Shown piece by piece: positions 20,165-28,952 of a DNA stretch of 64,000 nucleotides. The stretch lies in the NCBI RefSeq assembly GCF_000744655.1, contig NZ_JQMJ01000003.1:186001-250000 (forward strand), given 5' to 3'. The notes under the pieces were generated by a model. That model did not search any database. It was given only the letters and a program-made list of their open reading frames with translations, and was not told the DNA's origin. Numbering within the stretch: the stretch's first letter is position 1; each line of letters opens with the position of its first letter. The translations under genes and the position numbers were made by a program. The DNA is from Streptacidiphilus rugosus AM-16 (GTDB lineage Bacteria > Actinomycetota > Actinomycetes > Streptomycetales > Streptomycetaceae).

Positions 20165-22554
20165 GGCGCCACGCCTTCCGGGTTCAGCTGCCGCCAGACC
20201 TTCTCCGGTGTGAGCGGCATGTCCAGGTGCTGTACGCCCAGGTCGGCGAGGGCGTTGACGACCGCGTTGACCACGGCCGCCGCCGGGGGCACCGTCGCGA
20301 TCTCGCCAGCGCCCTTGGCGCCGAGCGGGTTGTGCGGGGTCGGCGTCTCGGTGCGGTCCAGCTGGAAGAAGGGCACGTCCGCGGCGCGCGGCAGCGCGTA
20401 GTTGCGGAAGTCCGCGGTGACCAGGTTGCCCTGCTCGTCGTAGACGGCCTGCTCCATCAGCGCCTGGCCGAAGCCGTGCACGATGCTGCCCTCGATCTGG
20501 CCCTTGACGATGGTCGGGTTGCCCACGAAGCCGGCGTCGTCGACGGCGGTGTAGGACACGACCTCGGTCTGGCCGGTGAGTTCGTCCACCTCGACGACGG
20601 CCACGTGGGTGCCGAAGGGGTAGTTGAAGTCCGGCGGGTCGAAGAAGGTCGTCTCGTCGATGGTCGGCTCGATCTCCGGGGGGAGGTTCCAGCCGTACCA
20701 GAGCGCCATGGCCAGGTCCGCGAAGGTCTTGGACTGGGTCTCGCGCTCGCCCTGGACGAAGATGACGCCGTCCTCGCCGTAGACCACCTTGTCCACGTCG
20801 ACCTGGAACAGCGCGGCCGCGGCCCGGCGCATCTTCTCCTTGACCTTGCGCGCGGTCAGCGCCAGCGAGGGGCCGGCCATGCTGAACGAACGGCTGCCGT
20901 AGGTGCCCTGGCCGTAGGGGGCGCGCAGCGTGTCCGCCTCCATGACCTGGACCTGGGCCGGGTCGATGCCCAGCTCGTCGGCGACCACCTGGGCGTAGAC
21001 CGTGTAGTGGCTCTGCCCGGTGGACGCCGAGCCGACGGTGGCGCTGACCTCGCCGGTCGGGTGGACCCGGATGTTGGAGCTCTCCCAGGTGCCGCCCAGC
21101 ATGCCCTCCTGCGACATCCGGGTGGACGGGCCCACGCCGCAGATCGCGACGTAGCAGGCGATGCCGACGCCGAGCCGCTTGCCCCGGCCGCGGGCCTCCG
21201 CCTTGCGCTCGTCCATGTCGGTGTAGCCCGCCAGCTCGAGGGCCTTGTCGAAGTTCTCCCGGTAGCTGCCGGAGTCGTAGGTCCAACCGAGCCCGTTCTC
21301 GTACGGGAAGGCGTCGTTCGGCACCAGGTTCTTCCGCCGCACCTCGGCCGGGTCCATGCCGATCTCGGTGGCGTAGCGGTCGACGAGGCGCTCCATCAGG
21401 AAGGTGGCCTCGGCCCGTCCCGATCCGCGCTGCGCGCCCAGCGGGACGGTGTTCGTGAAGGCCACGTAGACCTCGCAGAAGGCGGCCGGGATCTGGTACA
21501 TCCCGCTGATGCTGCGGCCCATCAGCGCGGTGGCGACACCGGGGCCGATGGTCGAGGGGTACGCGCCCAGGTTGGCGTAGCTGGTGCAGTGCAGACCGGT
21601 GATCCGCCCGTCCCTGGTGCCGGCGAGCGTGACGTGCTGCCGGTGGTCGCGGCCCTGGACGGTGGAGCGCATCAGCCCGGTGCGGGTGTCGACCCACTTG
21701 ACCGGCCGGCCCAGCATCTTGGAGAGCAGCAGCACCAGGGCCATGTCCGGGTACAGGTAGCCCTTGGTGCCGAAGCTGCCGCCGACGGTGGGCGCGATCA
21801 CCCGCAGCTTGTTGAAGGGGATGCCCAGCACCAGCGCCGCCAGCAGGAAGCGGTGGTTGTGCGGGCCCTGCGTGGAGGCGTAGAGGGTGTAGTCGTCGGT
21901 GGCGGCGACGTAGTGTCCGACCGCGCCGCGCGGCTCCATCGGGGAGTTGATGGTGCGCTGGTTGACCAGGTCGAGCTCGACCTTCACCTCGGCATCGGCC
22001 AGGGCCCGCTCGGTGGCCTCCTTGTTCCCGCAGGTCCAGTAGGCGTTGAGGTTGCCGGGCACCGCCTCGTGCAGCTGCGGTGCGCCCTCGGCGATCGCGT
22101 CGTCCGCCCTGGTGACCACGGGCAGCAGCTCGTAGTCCACCCGGATCGCCTTGAGCGCCGCGTGCGCCTGCCAGGCGGTCTCCGCGACCACCGCGGCGAT
22201 CTGGTCGCCGACATGGCGCACCCGGTCGCCCGAGAGCAACGGCCGGGAGCCCGGCAGTCCGTAGGGGTGCGGCGGGAAGTGGCTCTCCACCCCGCCGGGG
22301 ATCCAGATGCACGGCAGCGGCATGACGTTGGCGAAGTCCGCCGCCGTGACCACCTTCAGCACACCCGGCATCGCCTCGGCGGCGCTGGTGTCGATCCCCT
22401 TGATCAGCGCATGGGCGTGCTCGCTGCCCAGGATCGCCATGTGCGTCATCCGCGGCAGCTCCACGTCCGCGATGAACGTGGCCTCTCCGCGCAGCAGTTG
22501 CGGGTCCTCGCGGCAGTCGCTCGCCACGCCGAGGACGCGTCGTCCTGCACTCAT
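20161..22554 (-). CDS. Molybdenum hydroxylase large subunit (aldehyde oxidase/xanthine dehydrogenase type)
   Basis: 797 residues, binds the molybdopterin cytosine dinucleotide cofactor and hydroxylates the substrate. Family regions: LSGDRVRHVGDQIAAVVAET, GGSFGTKGYLYPDMALVLLL, LGAQRGSGRAEATFLMERLV and the late LGAKGAGEIATVPP with the catalytic Glu. True aerobic CO dehydrogenase (form I) carries a CSFR active-site loop where this protein has QRGSGR, so it belongs with the broad form II/aldehyde or heterocycle hydroxylases. The substrate is unknown. Translationally coupled to the FAD subunit. Confidence 0.92.
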   Translation of the reverse strand: MSAGRRVLGVASDCREDPQLLRGEATFIADVELPRMTHMAILGSEHAHALIKGIDTSAAEAMPGVLKVVTAADFANVMPLPCIWIPGGVESHFPPHPYGLPGSRPLLSGDRVRHVGDQIAAVVAETAWQAHAALKAIRVDYELLPVVTRADDAIAEGAPQLHEAVPGNLNAYWTCGNKEATERALADAEVKVELDLVNQRTINSPMEPRGAVGHYVAATDDYTLYASTQGPHNHRFLLAALVLGIPFNKLRVIAPTVGGSFGTKGYLYPDMALVLLLSKMLGRPVKWVDTRTGLMRSTVQGRDHRQHVTLAGTRDGRITGLHCTSYANLGAYPSTIGPGVATALMGRSISGMYQIPAAFCEVYVAFTNTVPLGAQRGSGRAEATFLMERLVDRYATEIGMDPAEVRRKNLVPNDAFPYENGLGWTYDSGSYRENFDKALELAGYTDMDERKAEARGRGKRLGVGIACYVAICGVGPSTRMSQEGMLGGTWESSNIRVHPTGEVSATVGSASTGQSHYTVYAQVVADELGIDPAQVQVMEADTLRAPYGQGTYGSRSFSMAGPSLALTARKVKEKMRRAAAALFQVDVDKVVYGEDGVIFVQGERETQSKTFADLAMALWYGWNLPPEIEPTIDETTFFDPPDFNYPFGTHVAVVEVDELTGQTEVVSYTAVDDAGFVGNPTIVKGQIEGSIVHGFGQALMEQAVYDEQGNLVTADFRNYALPRAADVPFFQLDRTETPTPHNPLGAKGAGEIATVPPAAAVVNAVVNALADLGVQHLDMPLTPEKVWRQLNPEGVAP

Positions 22555-22588
22555 CTCCGGTCCACCTCCCTCTTCTCCGACCGGTCCC

Positions 22589-23071
22589 TCAGCTGCCGGC
22601 GGCCGGGACGGCGACCGAGGCGGCGGCGACGCCCTGGGCGCCGCGAACGATGCTGTGGTAGCCGGTGCACCGGCACAGGGTGCCGGTGAGCCACTCGCGG
22701 ATGCGCTCCTCGGAGGGCTCCTTCTCCCGCTCCAGCAGGTCGCGCAGCGACATCACCACCCCGGGGGTGCAGAAGCCGCACTGGGTGCCGTGCTCCTTGC
22801 GCAGCGACTCCTGGACCGCGTCCAGGCCGCCCTCGGGGGCGACGCCCTCGATCGTGGTGACCTCGTGGGCCTCCGTCTGCACGGTCAGCACCAGGCAGCT
22901 CTTGACCGAGAGCCCGTCGAGCTGGACCACGCAGGTGCCGCACTGACCGGTGTCGCAACCCACCTTGGTCCCGGTCAGCCCCAGCTCGTCGCGGAGGGTC
23001 TCGACGAGCAGCCGCTGCGGCTCGACGTCCGTCTCCACGGTCTTGCCGTTCACTCTCAACGACACCTTCAC
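22589..23071 (-). CDS. Molybdenum hydroxylase [2Fe-2S] subunit (CoxS/XdhC-type small subunit)
   Basis: 160 residues with two [2Fe-2S] sites. The plant-ferredoxin-like N-terminal domain carries VGCDTGQCGTCVVQLDG and a later Cys in KSCLVL. The C-terminal helical domain carries CGFCTPGVVMSLRDLL and LCRCTGYHSIV. The GTG at 23071 is favoured because GGGG stands 8 nt upstream; a GTG at 23080 is also possible and has no proper spacing. It is the first of the three hydroxylase genes and lies 14 bp beyond the DJ-1/PfpI gene, so the four are probably read together. Confidence 0.92.
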   Translation of the reverse strand: MKVSLRVNGKTVETDVEPQRLLVETLRDELGLTGTKVGCDTGQCGTCVVQLDGLSVKSCLVLTVQTEAHEVTTIEGVAPEGGLDAVQESLRKEHGTQCGFCTPGVVMSLRDLLEREKEPSEERIREWLTGTLCRCTGYHSIVRGAQGVAAASVAVPAAGS

Positions 23072-23085
23072 GGTGGACACCCCAC

Positions 23086-23823
23086 TCACGCGGACAGCTG
23101 CTTGACGAAGGTCTCCGCCAACGCGCGGGACGAGTAGGGGTTCTGACCCGTGGTGAGGTTGCGGTCCACCACCACGTGGGAGTCCCAGATCAGCTCGGCC
23201 TTCTCGTAGCGGGCGCCGAGCCGGGTCAGCTCCACCTCGAGGATGAAGGGCAGCCGGCCGGCCATGCTGGTGACCAGCTCCTCGCTGTGCGAGAAGGCCG
23301 TCATCCGGTAGCCCTCGAAGGGCCAGTGCCCCTCGCCGTCGCGCAGTGCCAGCAGCGAGGTGTGCCCGTGGCAGACGGTGGCCAGCGGCTTGTCCGTCGC
23401 CAGCCACCAGCGCAGCAGCTGCGCCAGCTCGTCGGACTTGGGCAGGTCGCCGATGGCGCCGTGGCCACCGCTGACGTAGACGCCGTCGTACTGGGCCAGC
23501 GAGTCCTGGGTCAGCGACTCGATCGCCAGCGGCCGCTTCAGCTGCGCGGCGCCCTCGACGACGCGGACGTACTCGGCCGCGTTCTCGGCGTCGTGGTTCT
23601 CACTGCCCTGCGGACGGACCCACTGCAGGAACTCGGGGTCGATGCTCGTCAGGTCGACCGTCGGGGAGGCCCCGCCGACGGTGGCGACGTCCACCTCGTA
23701 GCCGTGCTCACGGAAGATCTGGTAGGGCACCACGAACTCCTCCGCCCAGAAACCGGACGGGTGCAGCTCGCCGTCGAGCAGGTGCAGGGTGGCCTTGGCC
23801 GTCATGATCACGAGAATCTTCAT
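23086..23823 (-). CDS. DJ-1/PfpI family protein (type 1 amidotransferase-like), paralogue 3
   Basis: 245 residues from the ATG at 23823, preceded by GGGGAAGG. DJ-1/PfpI fold with MKILVIMTAKATLHLLDGEL, FWAEEFVVPYQIFREHGYEV, YVSGGHGAIGDL and the nucleophile elbow ATVCHGHTSLLAL. The Glu of EEF is in the position used with the Cys in Hsp31-like glyoxalase III and deglycase enzymes, so carbonyl detoxification is a fair guess but not shown. Two more members of the superfamily lie in the same gene run (34089 and 39407). It is followed closely by the hydroxylase small subunit. Confidence 0.88.
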   Translation of the reverse strand: MKILVIMTAKATLHLLDGELHPSGFWAEEFVVPYQIFREHGYEVDVATVGGASPTVDLTSIDPEFLQWVRPQGSENHDAENAAEYVRVVEGAAQLKRPLAIESLTQDSLAQYDGVYVSGGHGAIGDLPKSDELAQLLRWWLATDKPLATVCHGHTSLLALRDGEGHWPFEGYRMTAFSHSEELVTSMAGRLPFILEVELTRLGARYEKAELIWDSHVVVDRNLTTGQNPYSSRALAETFVKQLSA

Positions 23824-23884
23824 GTCTGCCTTCCCCTTCGGAACCATTGCCTGATTGCCTGATGCGGTGCGGCTTCTGTCGATG

Positions 23885-23910
23885 GCTCCGCTCCCGCTAT
23901 TCGGCGGAGC
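23885..23910 (-). terminator. Hairpin between the glycosyltransferase and DJ-1 genes
   Basis: GCTCCGC (23885-23891) and GCGGAGC (23904-23910) form a 7-bp stem in the 155-bp gap, the longest gap in the 19-40 kb gene run. It could weaken or end transcription from upstream. No strong promoter could be assigned to this gap. Confidence 0.35.
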
Positions 23911-23978
23911 GGTATTCGAGCTAGATTCCAGCACGGCTGCAGGCGGCAATCGAGCGACCGTGCGGATTCCCCGACTAC

Positions 23979-25130
23979 TTAGTCAACTGCGTTCTGGAGC
24001 AGGGCCTTGCGGTAAATGTCGCGCACCTGGAGACAGGCCGACTCCCAGGAGAACGCGCACTGCGCCCTGGCCCGGCCCGCCGCTCCCATCGAGGCCGCGA
24101 GCGCCCGGTCGGCGAGCAGCCCGTTGACCGCTTCGGCCAGCTCGGCGGCGTAGGCCTCCGGGTCGGGATCGGGCTTCACCAGCAGTCCGGTGAGGCCGTC
24201 GGCGACCACCTCGGGGATGCCGCCGGTGGCGGTGCCCACCACGGCCGTGCCACAGGCCATCGCCTCCAGGTTGACCAGTCCCAGCGGCTCGTAGACGGAC
24301 GGGCAGACGAACACGTCGGCCAGGGTCAGCAGCCGGCGGAGGGTGGGGACGTCCAACTGCTCGCGGATCCACAGCAGGTCGCAGCCGGAGGCACGGACCC
24401 CGTCCGCGAGCGCCTCGAACTCGGCCGCGATCTCCGGGGTGTCCGGCTCGCCCGCGCAGAGCACCAGCCTGGTCCCCGGCAGCAGCCGCGGCGCGGCCCG
24501 CAGCATCCGGTCCAGGCCCTTCTGCCGGGTCAGCCGGCCCACGCAGACCACCGTCGGCGGACCGGCCCGCACGTCCAGCCGGTTGGGCCGGTGGTCGGGC
24601 CGGTAGACGGAGGTGTCGATGCCGTTGTGGACCACGCTGACCCGCGCGGGGTCGAGCGCGGGCCAGAGCCGCAGCAGGTCGTCCCGCATCGCCGCGGAGA
24701 CCGCGACGACGTGGTCGGCCGAGGTCAGCGCCACGTCCTCGGCGAAGGCCGAGACCGCGTAGCCGCCGCCCAGCTGCTCCTGCTTCCAGGGCCGCAGCGG
24801 CTCCAGGCTGTGCGCGGTGACCACGTGCGGGACGCCGTGGCGCAGCTTGGCCAGATGGCCGCCGAAGTTGGCGTACCAGGTGTGGCTGTGCACCAGGTCG
24901 GCGCGCTCGGCGGCGCGGGCCATGGCCAGGCCCACCTCCAGCGCGGCCAGCGCCGGGTCGCCCTCGGGCATCGGGTGCGCGACCACGCCCGGCGCGTCCC
25001 TCGGCCGTCCGAAGCAGTGCACCTCCAGGTCGACGAGCGGAGCCAGACCGCGCGCCAGGAAGTCGACGTGGACGCCCGCGCCGCCGTAGACCTCCGGCGG
25101 GAACTCCCTGGTCAGCAGATGCACACGCAT
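23979..25130 (-). CDS. glgA: GT4 glycosyltransferase, GlgA/GlgM type (alpha-maltose-1-phosphate or glycogen synthase)
   Basis: 383 residues, the short actinobacterial GlgA type like Mycobacterium Rv1212c (GlgM), which makes maltose-1-phosphate from ADP-glucose and glucose-1-phosphate. N-terminal loop EFPPEVYGGAGVHVDFLARG, acceptor site HSHTWYANFGGHLAK, THAHSLEP-like region AHSLEPLRPWKQEQLGGGYA, C-terminal donor site VCVGRLTRQKGLDRML and PSVYEPLGLVNLEAMACGTA with the Glu-x7-Glu motif. Start ATG at 25130. Its neighbour 15 bp upstream encodes a sugar nucleotidyltransferase, a fitting donor supplier. GlgE and GlgB are downstream. GlgM is preferred over GlgA by context; sequence alone cannot separate them. 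Confidence 0.88.
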   Translation of the reverse strand: MRVHLLTREFPPEVYGGAGVHVDFLARGLAPLVDLEVHCFGRPRDAPGVVAHPMPEGDPALAALEVGLAMARAAERADLVHSHTWYANFGGHLAKLRHGVPHVVTAHSLEPLRPWKQEQLGGGYAVSAFAEDVALTSADHVVAVSAAMRDDLLRLWPALDPARVSVVHNGIDTSVYRPDHRPNRLDVRAGPPTVVCVGRLTRQKGLDRMLRAAPRLLPGTRLVLCAGEPDTPEIAAEFEALADGVRASGCDLLWIREQLDVPTLRRLLTLADVFVCPSVYEPLGLVNLEAMACGTAVVGTATGGIPEVVADGLTGLLVKPDPDPEAYAAELAEAVNGLLADRALAASMGAAGRARAQCAFSWESACLQVRDIYRKALLQNAVD

Positions 25131-25145
25131 GTCCGCCCCACCTCC

Positions 25146-26468
25146 TCACACCCATCGCAGCAGGTCGCGCACCCCGGAGAGGCTGACGCCCGCGGGGTAG
25201 CGCGCCGCCTCGGTGATCCGCACCTTCGGCGAGGCGTGCACCCCGCGCAGCCTGGCCCCGGGCGGCACCTGCACCTCGTCGCCGAGCGCGCAGTAGTCGC
25301 TGAGGTGCACCGGCCTCTCCAGCGTGGAGCGGACGTCGACCATGCAGCCGAGGAAGACGTCGCTGAGCCGCGCGCCGGGACCGATCACGGTGTGGTCGCC
25401 GCAGGCGACGCCGCGCAGCACGCAGTCCTGGCCGATGTCGGCCCCGTCGCCGATGTCGGACTCCATCAGGGTCACCCCGGGACCGATCTCGACGTCCCTG
25501 CCGATCCTGACGCCTGGACCGATCCTGACGCTGCCGTCACTGATCTTGTCGGCCAGGGTGCGGCCGCTGACCGGGTCCTTCATCTCCAGGCTGGTCTCGT
25601 GGATGCGGACGCTGTCGGACCGCCACGGCTGCGGGTCGAGCCCGGCGCTGAGCAGCGGATAGCGGTCGAGCAGCACGTCCTTGAGGGTGTCCAGGTAGGC
25701 CGGCGGGCTGCCCAGGTCGCCGAAGCGGCGGATCGGGTGGGTCAGCACCCGGTGACCGGCGGCGACCAGGTAGGGCAGCAGGTCGCCGCCCCAGTCCAGC
25801 CTGACCCGCGCCATCGCGGCCAGCGCCGGGTCGGTGGCGGCCATCCGCAGCCGGTGGCAGTCCACCAGGTACATCCCGGTGTTGGTGTGCACCCGGCCGT
25901 CGGGGTCGGCCCGGCCCATCGCGCGGGCCTCGGCCCAGCTGGGCTTCTCCACGAAGCGCCGCAGCACTCCGTCGGCCCCGGCCTCCAGGACGCCGTAGGT
26001 GCCCGCCGCGGTCTCCGCCGGGCGCAGCACCGAGGCGACGGTGACCACCGCGCCCGCGTCCAGGTGCGCCCGGACCAGCGGTTCCAGGTCGAAGTCGAAG
26101 ACCGAGTCGGTCGGCACGACCAGCGCCAGGCCGCTCAGGTCCCAGTAGTCCAGGCACCGCAGGGTCGCCTCGCCGCTGCCGGTGTTGCCCTGGTCGAAGC
26201 GGGCCCTGGAGTAGCGCACGGCCGCGCCGAAGCGTTCGCCGTGGCCCAGCACGCCCTTGGTCTGGGCCCGGTTCTCGCGCCCGTTGGCCACCACGTAGAA
26301 CTGCCGGACGCCGAGGCGCCCGAGGCTGGTGACCGTCCACTCGATGAGCGGCCGTCCCGCGACGGAGACGGCCGCCTTGCTTCTGAGGTAGTCGTCGGAA
26401 TTCAAGGTGATCGGCCTGGCCCTTATCCCCTGGCCGCCGGCGAGCGCTATTGCCGAGACTGATTCCAT
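25146..26468 (-). CDS. Sugar-1-phosphate nucleotidyltransferase with left-handed beta-helix
   Basis: 440 residues. The N-terminal Rossmann-like domain begins ESVSAIALAGGQGIRARPIT, a GGxGxR nucleotide loop, and continues with SVAGRPLIEWTVTSLGRL, VPTDSVFDFDLEPLV and RFVEKPSWAEA. The last 140 residues are hexapeptide repeats (VRIGPGVRIGRDVEIGPGVT and onward) forming a beta-helix. This plan fits GlgC-like, GDP-mannose or glucose-1-phosphate pyrophosphorylases. The loop after GGxGxR (LNSDDYLRSKAAVS) lacks the PKP that most families carry, so the nucleotide and sugar are open. By context ADP- or UDP-glucose formation for the GlgM-like enzyme is the best guess. Start ATG at 26468. Confidence 0.82.
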   Translation of the reverse strand: MESVSAIALAGGQGIRARPITLNSDDYLRSKAAVSVAGRPLIEWTVTSLGRLGVRQFYVVANGRENRAQTKGVLGHGERFGAAVRYSRARFDQGNTGSGEATLRCLDYWDLSGLALVVPTDSVFDFDLEPLVRAHLDAGAVVTVASVLRPAETAAGTYGVLEAGADGVLRRFVEKPSWAEARAMGRADPDGRVHTNTGMYLVDCHRLRMAATDPALAAMARVRLDWGGDLLPYLVAAGHRVLTHPIRRFGDLGSPPAYLDTLKDVLLDRYPLLSAGLDPQPWRSDSVRIHETSLEMKDPVSGRTLADKISDGSVRIGPGVRIGRDVEIGPGVTLMESDIGDGADIGQDCVLRGVACGDHTVIGPGARLSDVFLGCMVDVRSTLERPVHLSDYCALGDEVQVPPGARLRGVHASPKVRITEAARYPAGVSLSGVRDLLRWV

Positions 26469-26482
26469 TTCCCCCACCGCCC

Positions 26483-27265
26483 TTAGTCGAGAACCATGTT
26501 CGCCAGTCGTCGGAATCCGGTGGCCAGAGAATGTTTCGGCCGTGCTTCGGAAAAGATCCGAACTCCGGCCAGCTGCGACATTTCCAGGGCGTAGGGCAGC
26601 GGGAGCGCGGCGACGCCGTGGGCGCGCTCCGCCCGCTCGCCGGCCTGCTGGGGGTCCTCCTCGGTGGCGACCATGTTGACGACCAGGGCACGCGCGCAGC
26701 CCAGCCGTCGGACCACGGACTCGGCCTCCTCGGTGCCCGGCAGGTCCACCATGTCGGCGCGGACCACGGTCACCAGGACGTCGGCGCAGGCCATCGCGGT
26801 CACCGTCTCGTTGTTGAGCCCGGTGTGGGTGTCCAGCAGCAGCACGTCCAGGGAGTGACACTCGATCAGCCGCCGGAACCCCTCGGGCAGCAGGCCGACG
26901 TCGTAGCCGGCGGCGAGGATCTGCGCCAGCGGGCAGGAGGCGGTCCTGGCCGGGACCAGCCACAGCCCCGGTGGGCCGACCGGGGTGGCGGCGGCCTCGA
27001 TCTCGCAGCGGCCCAGCAGGTAGTCGCCGAGCGAGAGGCCCTCGGCGGGGAGGCCGAAGAGGGCCTGCAGGGTGGGCGAGTGCAGGTCGGTGTCGACCAT
27101 GGCGACCCGCGCGCCGGCCTGGGCCAGCAACTGGGCCAGGTTCGCCACGACGGTGGACTTGCCGGTGCCGCCGCGGAAGGAGTGCACCACGACGGTCCGC
27201 GCGCTGCCGCGCCTGCCGCCCTCCAGCCGGCCGTGCACGCCGCTGTTCACGCCGACGCCCGTCAC
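26483..27265 (-). CDS. MinD/ParA-like P-loop ATPase
   Basis: 260 residues. The deviant Walker A is FRGGTGKST (30-38). The signature Lys that normally opens the motif (KGGxGKS/T) and reaches across the dimer is Arg31, while the P-loop Lys36 is present. Further parts: VAMVDTDLHSPTLQALFGL (switch I region), DVLLLDTHTGLNNETVTAM (switch II) and LVVNMVATEED. The C-terminus lacks an obvious amphipathic membrane helix of MinD type. Its GTG overlaps the phosphatase stop as GTGA. Possible role: spatial control or a nucleotide switch for the partner-switch proteins; this is inference. Confidence 0.87.
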   Translation of the reverse strand: MTGVGVNSGVHGRLEGGRRGSARTVVVHSFRGGTGKSTVVANLAQLLAQAGARVAMVDTDLHSPTLQALFGLPAEGLSLGDYLLGRCEIEAAATPVGPPGLWLVPARTASCPLAQILAAGYDVGLLPEGFRRLIECHSLDVLLLDTHTGLNNETVTAMACADVLVTVVRADMVDLPGTEEAESVVRRLGCARALVVNMVATEEDPQQAGERAERAHGVAALPLPYALEMSQLAGVRIFSEARPKHSLATGFRRLANMVLD

Positions 27266-28476
27266 GCCGCCACCGCCTGGGCGCGCGGGGCGGCGTCGCG
27301 TCGCACCACCATCATGGTCACGTCGTCGTGCTGCTCGCCGCCGCCGGTGTGCTCCACCACCGCCCGGCCGACCCGGTCCAGCAGCTCCCTGCCGTCGGCG
27401 GCGGGCTCGGTGAGCAGGGCCAGCATCGCCTCCTCGCCGAGGAAACGGCCGTCCGGGCAGCGGGCCTCGGGCACGCCGTCGGTGTAGACGAAGAGAGTGT
27501 CGCCCGGCTCCATGTGGGCGTAGCCGAGCGAGAAGGTGCTGTCGGGGAGCAGCCCGACGGCCGGTCCGGTCACCTCCAACGCCGAGAGCTCGCCGCTCTC
27601 CTGGGCGATCAGCCGGGGCGCGTTGTGGCCGCCGTTGATGTAGACCAGGCTGCCGGTGGCCGGGTCGAGCACGCAGAAGAAGAGCGTGGCGAAGTAGCCC
27701 TGCCGCAGGTGGTTACGGGTCAGGTAGTGGTTGGTGCCGAGCACCGCGTTCATCATCGGGGTCACCCCGACCGGGTACAGGGCGCCCAGGTCCTGCCCGC
27801 CGGCGACCAGGTGCTGCAGCCCGCTGTACTCGGCGGTGTGCCGCAGCAGCGTCCGGATCAGCGCCATGAACAGGGCCGAGCCGACGCCCTTGTCGCAGAC
27901 GTCGGCCACCACCAGGGCCAGGCGCCGGCGGTGGACCAGCTCGAAGACGTCGTAGAAATCGCCCGCGACCTGACGGGCGGGGCGGAAGCTGACCTCGATG
28001 TCCCACCCCGCGGGGGTCGGCAACTGCTCGGGCAGGAATCCCGCCTGGATCTCCCTGCCGATCTCCAGCTCCCGCTCGTAGCTCATCCGCTCCGCGTGCG
28101 CGTGGGCACGGGCCCGCTCCGAGCAGTCCTGCAGCCGGGACCTGACCAGGGCGGGCAGGAAGGGCGGCACCAGGAAGTCGTGGCCGCGCCTGACGTGGTC
28201 CTCCAGCGCCTCGAAGCCGTCCTCCGCGTAGACCAGCACGATCGGCACCGGGCGCCCGGTCAGCCGCAACCGCTGGGCGACCGCCGCCACCGAGACGGGC
28301 GGCACTCTGGCGGGGGCCATCAGCACCTCCACCTTGGGCAGCTCCGCGAGCGGCAACGAGAGCAGTTCGGCAAGGCCACAGCCGACGACGCCCACCCCCT
28401 CCGACTCCAGACTCGCCAGCAGGCTGTGCGGCGGGCGCGGGAGTGCATCGAGCATCAGGACCGTGACTACTGACAT
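27262..28476 (-). CDS. SpoIIE/RsbU-like PP2C phosphatase with receiver-like N-terminal domain
   Basis: 404 residues. Residues 1-115 look like a receiver fold that has lost the acidic pocket (MSVVTVLMLDALPRPPHSLL, then PIVLVYAEDGFEALEDHVRR). A helical linker (ERELEIGREIQAGFLPEQLP) leads to the PPM/SpoIIE domain with RQVAGDFYDVFEL, LVVADVCDKGVGSALFMALI, LFVYTDGVPEARCPDG and GEQHDDVTMMVVRR, which hold the metal-binding Asp residues. Such enzymes dephosphorylate STAS anti-anti-sigma factors. An RsbW-like kinase and a STAS protein are encoded immediately upstream, completing a partner-switching set. Start ATG at 28476. Confidence 0.93.
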   Translation of the reverse strand: MSVVTVLMLDALPRPPHSLLASLESEGVGVVGCGLAELLSLPLAELPKVEVLMAPARVPPVSVAAVAQRLRLTGRPVPIVLVYAEDGFEALEDHVRRGHDFLVPPFLPALVRSRLQDCSERARAHAHAERMSYERELEIGREIQAGFLPEQLPTPAGWDIEVSFRPARQVAGDFYDVFELVHRRRLALVVADVCDKGVGSALFMALIRTLLRHTAEYSGLQHLVAGGQDLGALYPVGVTPMMNAVLGTNHYLTRNHLRQGYFATLFFCVLDPATGSLVYINGGHNAPRLIAQESGELSALEVTGPAVGLLPDSTFSLGYAHMEPGDTLFVYTDGVPEARCPDGRFLGEEAMLALLTEPAADGRELLDRVGRAVVEHTGGGEQHDDVTMMVVRRDAAPRAQAVAA

Positions 28477-28517
28477 GAGAGGGCGTACCTCCTGGGCGTC
28501 GACGCCTCGTGCGGGCG

Positions 28518-28952
28518 TCAGCGGCGGACCGCGAGGGTGCAGACGTTCCTGTCGTCGAGCCGGGCGTACTCGAACTCGTCCGCACTGGTGAGCGCGAGAT
28601 GGATGCCGAGGCCGCCGATCGGCCTGGCGTGGGCGGGCAGCCCCGGATCGGGCCGCCGCCAGCGGCTGCGCGGGTCGAAGGGCGGCGCCTGGTCGCTCAG
28701 CCGCACCCGGACCAGGTCGGCGGTCACCTCGCCGGAGACGGCGAGGTCGCCGGGACGGCCCCGGTAACCGTGGATCACGGCGTTGGTGGCCAGTTCGTCG
28801 ACGGCCAGCCGCAGCCGGTAGCGCGCCGGTTCGGCCAGCCCGCCCTGCCCGGCCAGTGCGAGGACGAACGCGCTGATCGCCCCCAGTGAGCCGAGCGAGG
28901 CGGGCACCCGCAGCACGGGTGCCCGCTCGCCCACCACGACCTGCTCAGCCAT
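28518..28952 (-). CDS. RsbW-like anti-sigma-factor serine kinase (HATPase_c_2)
   Basis: 144 residues. GHKL ATP-binding fold: N-box RLRLAVDELATNAVIHGYRG, G1-like LSDQAPPFDPRSRW, G2-like PIGGLGIHLALTSADEF. Kinases of this class bind and inactivate a sigma factor and phosphorylate a STAS antagonist. The start overlaps the end of the STAS gene by 8 bp (28945-28952). No sigma-factor gene lies in the window, so the target sigma factor is elsewhere or the module controls something else. Confidence 0.9.
   Translation of the reverse strand: MAEQVVVGERAPVLRVPASLGSLGAISAFVLALAGQGGLAEPARYRLRLAVDELATNAVIHGYRGRPGDLAVSGEVTADLVRVRLSDQAPPFDPRSRWRRPDPGLPAHARPIGGLGIHLALTSADEFEYARLDDRNVCTLAVRR

Noticed and set aside
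19328..23071. Aerobic CO dehydrogenase (coxMLS)
   Set aside because: The large subunit has QRGSGR in place of the CSFR loop that binds the Cu-Mo centre.
25146..26468. Firm assignment as glgC
   Set aside because: The fold fits, but the sugar-nucleotide loop departs from GlgC and other families, so only a general name is given.
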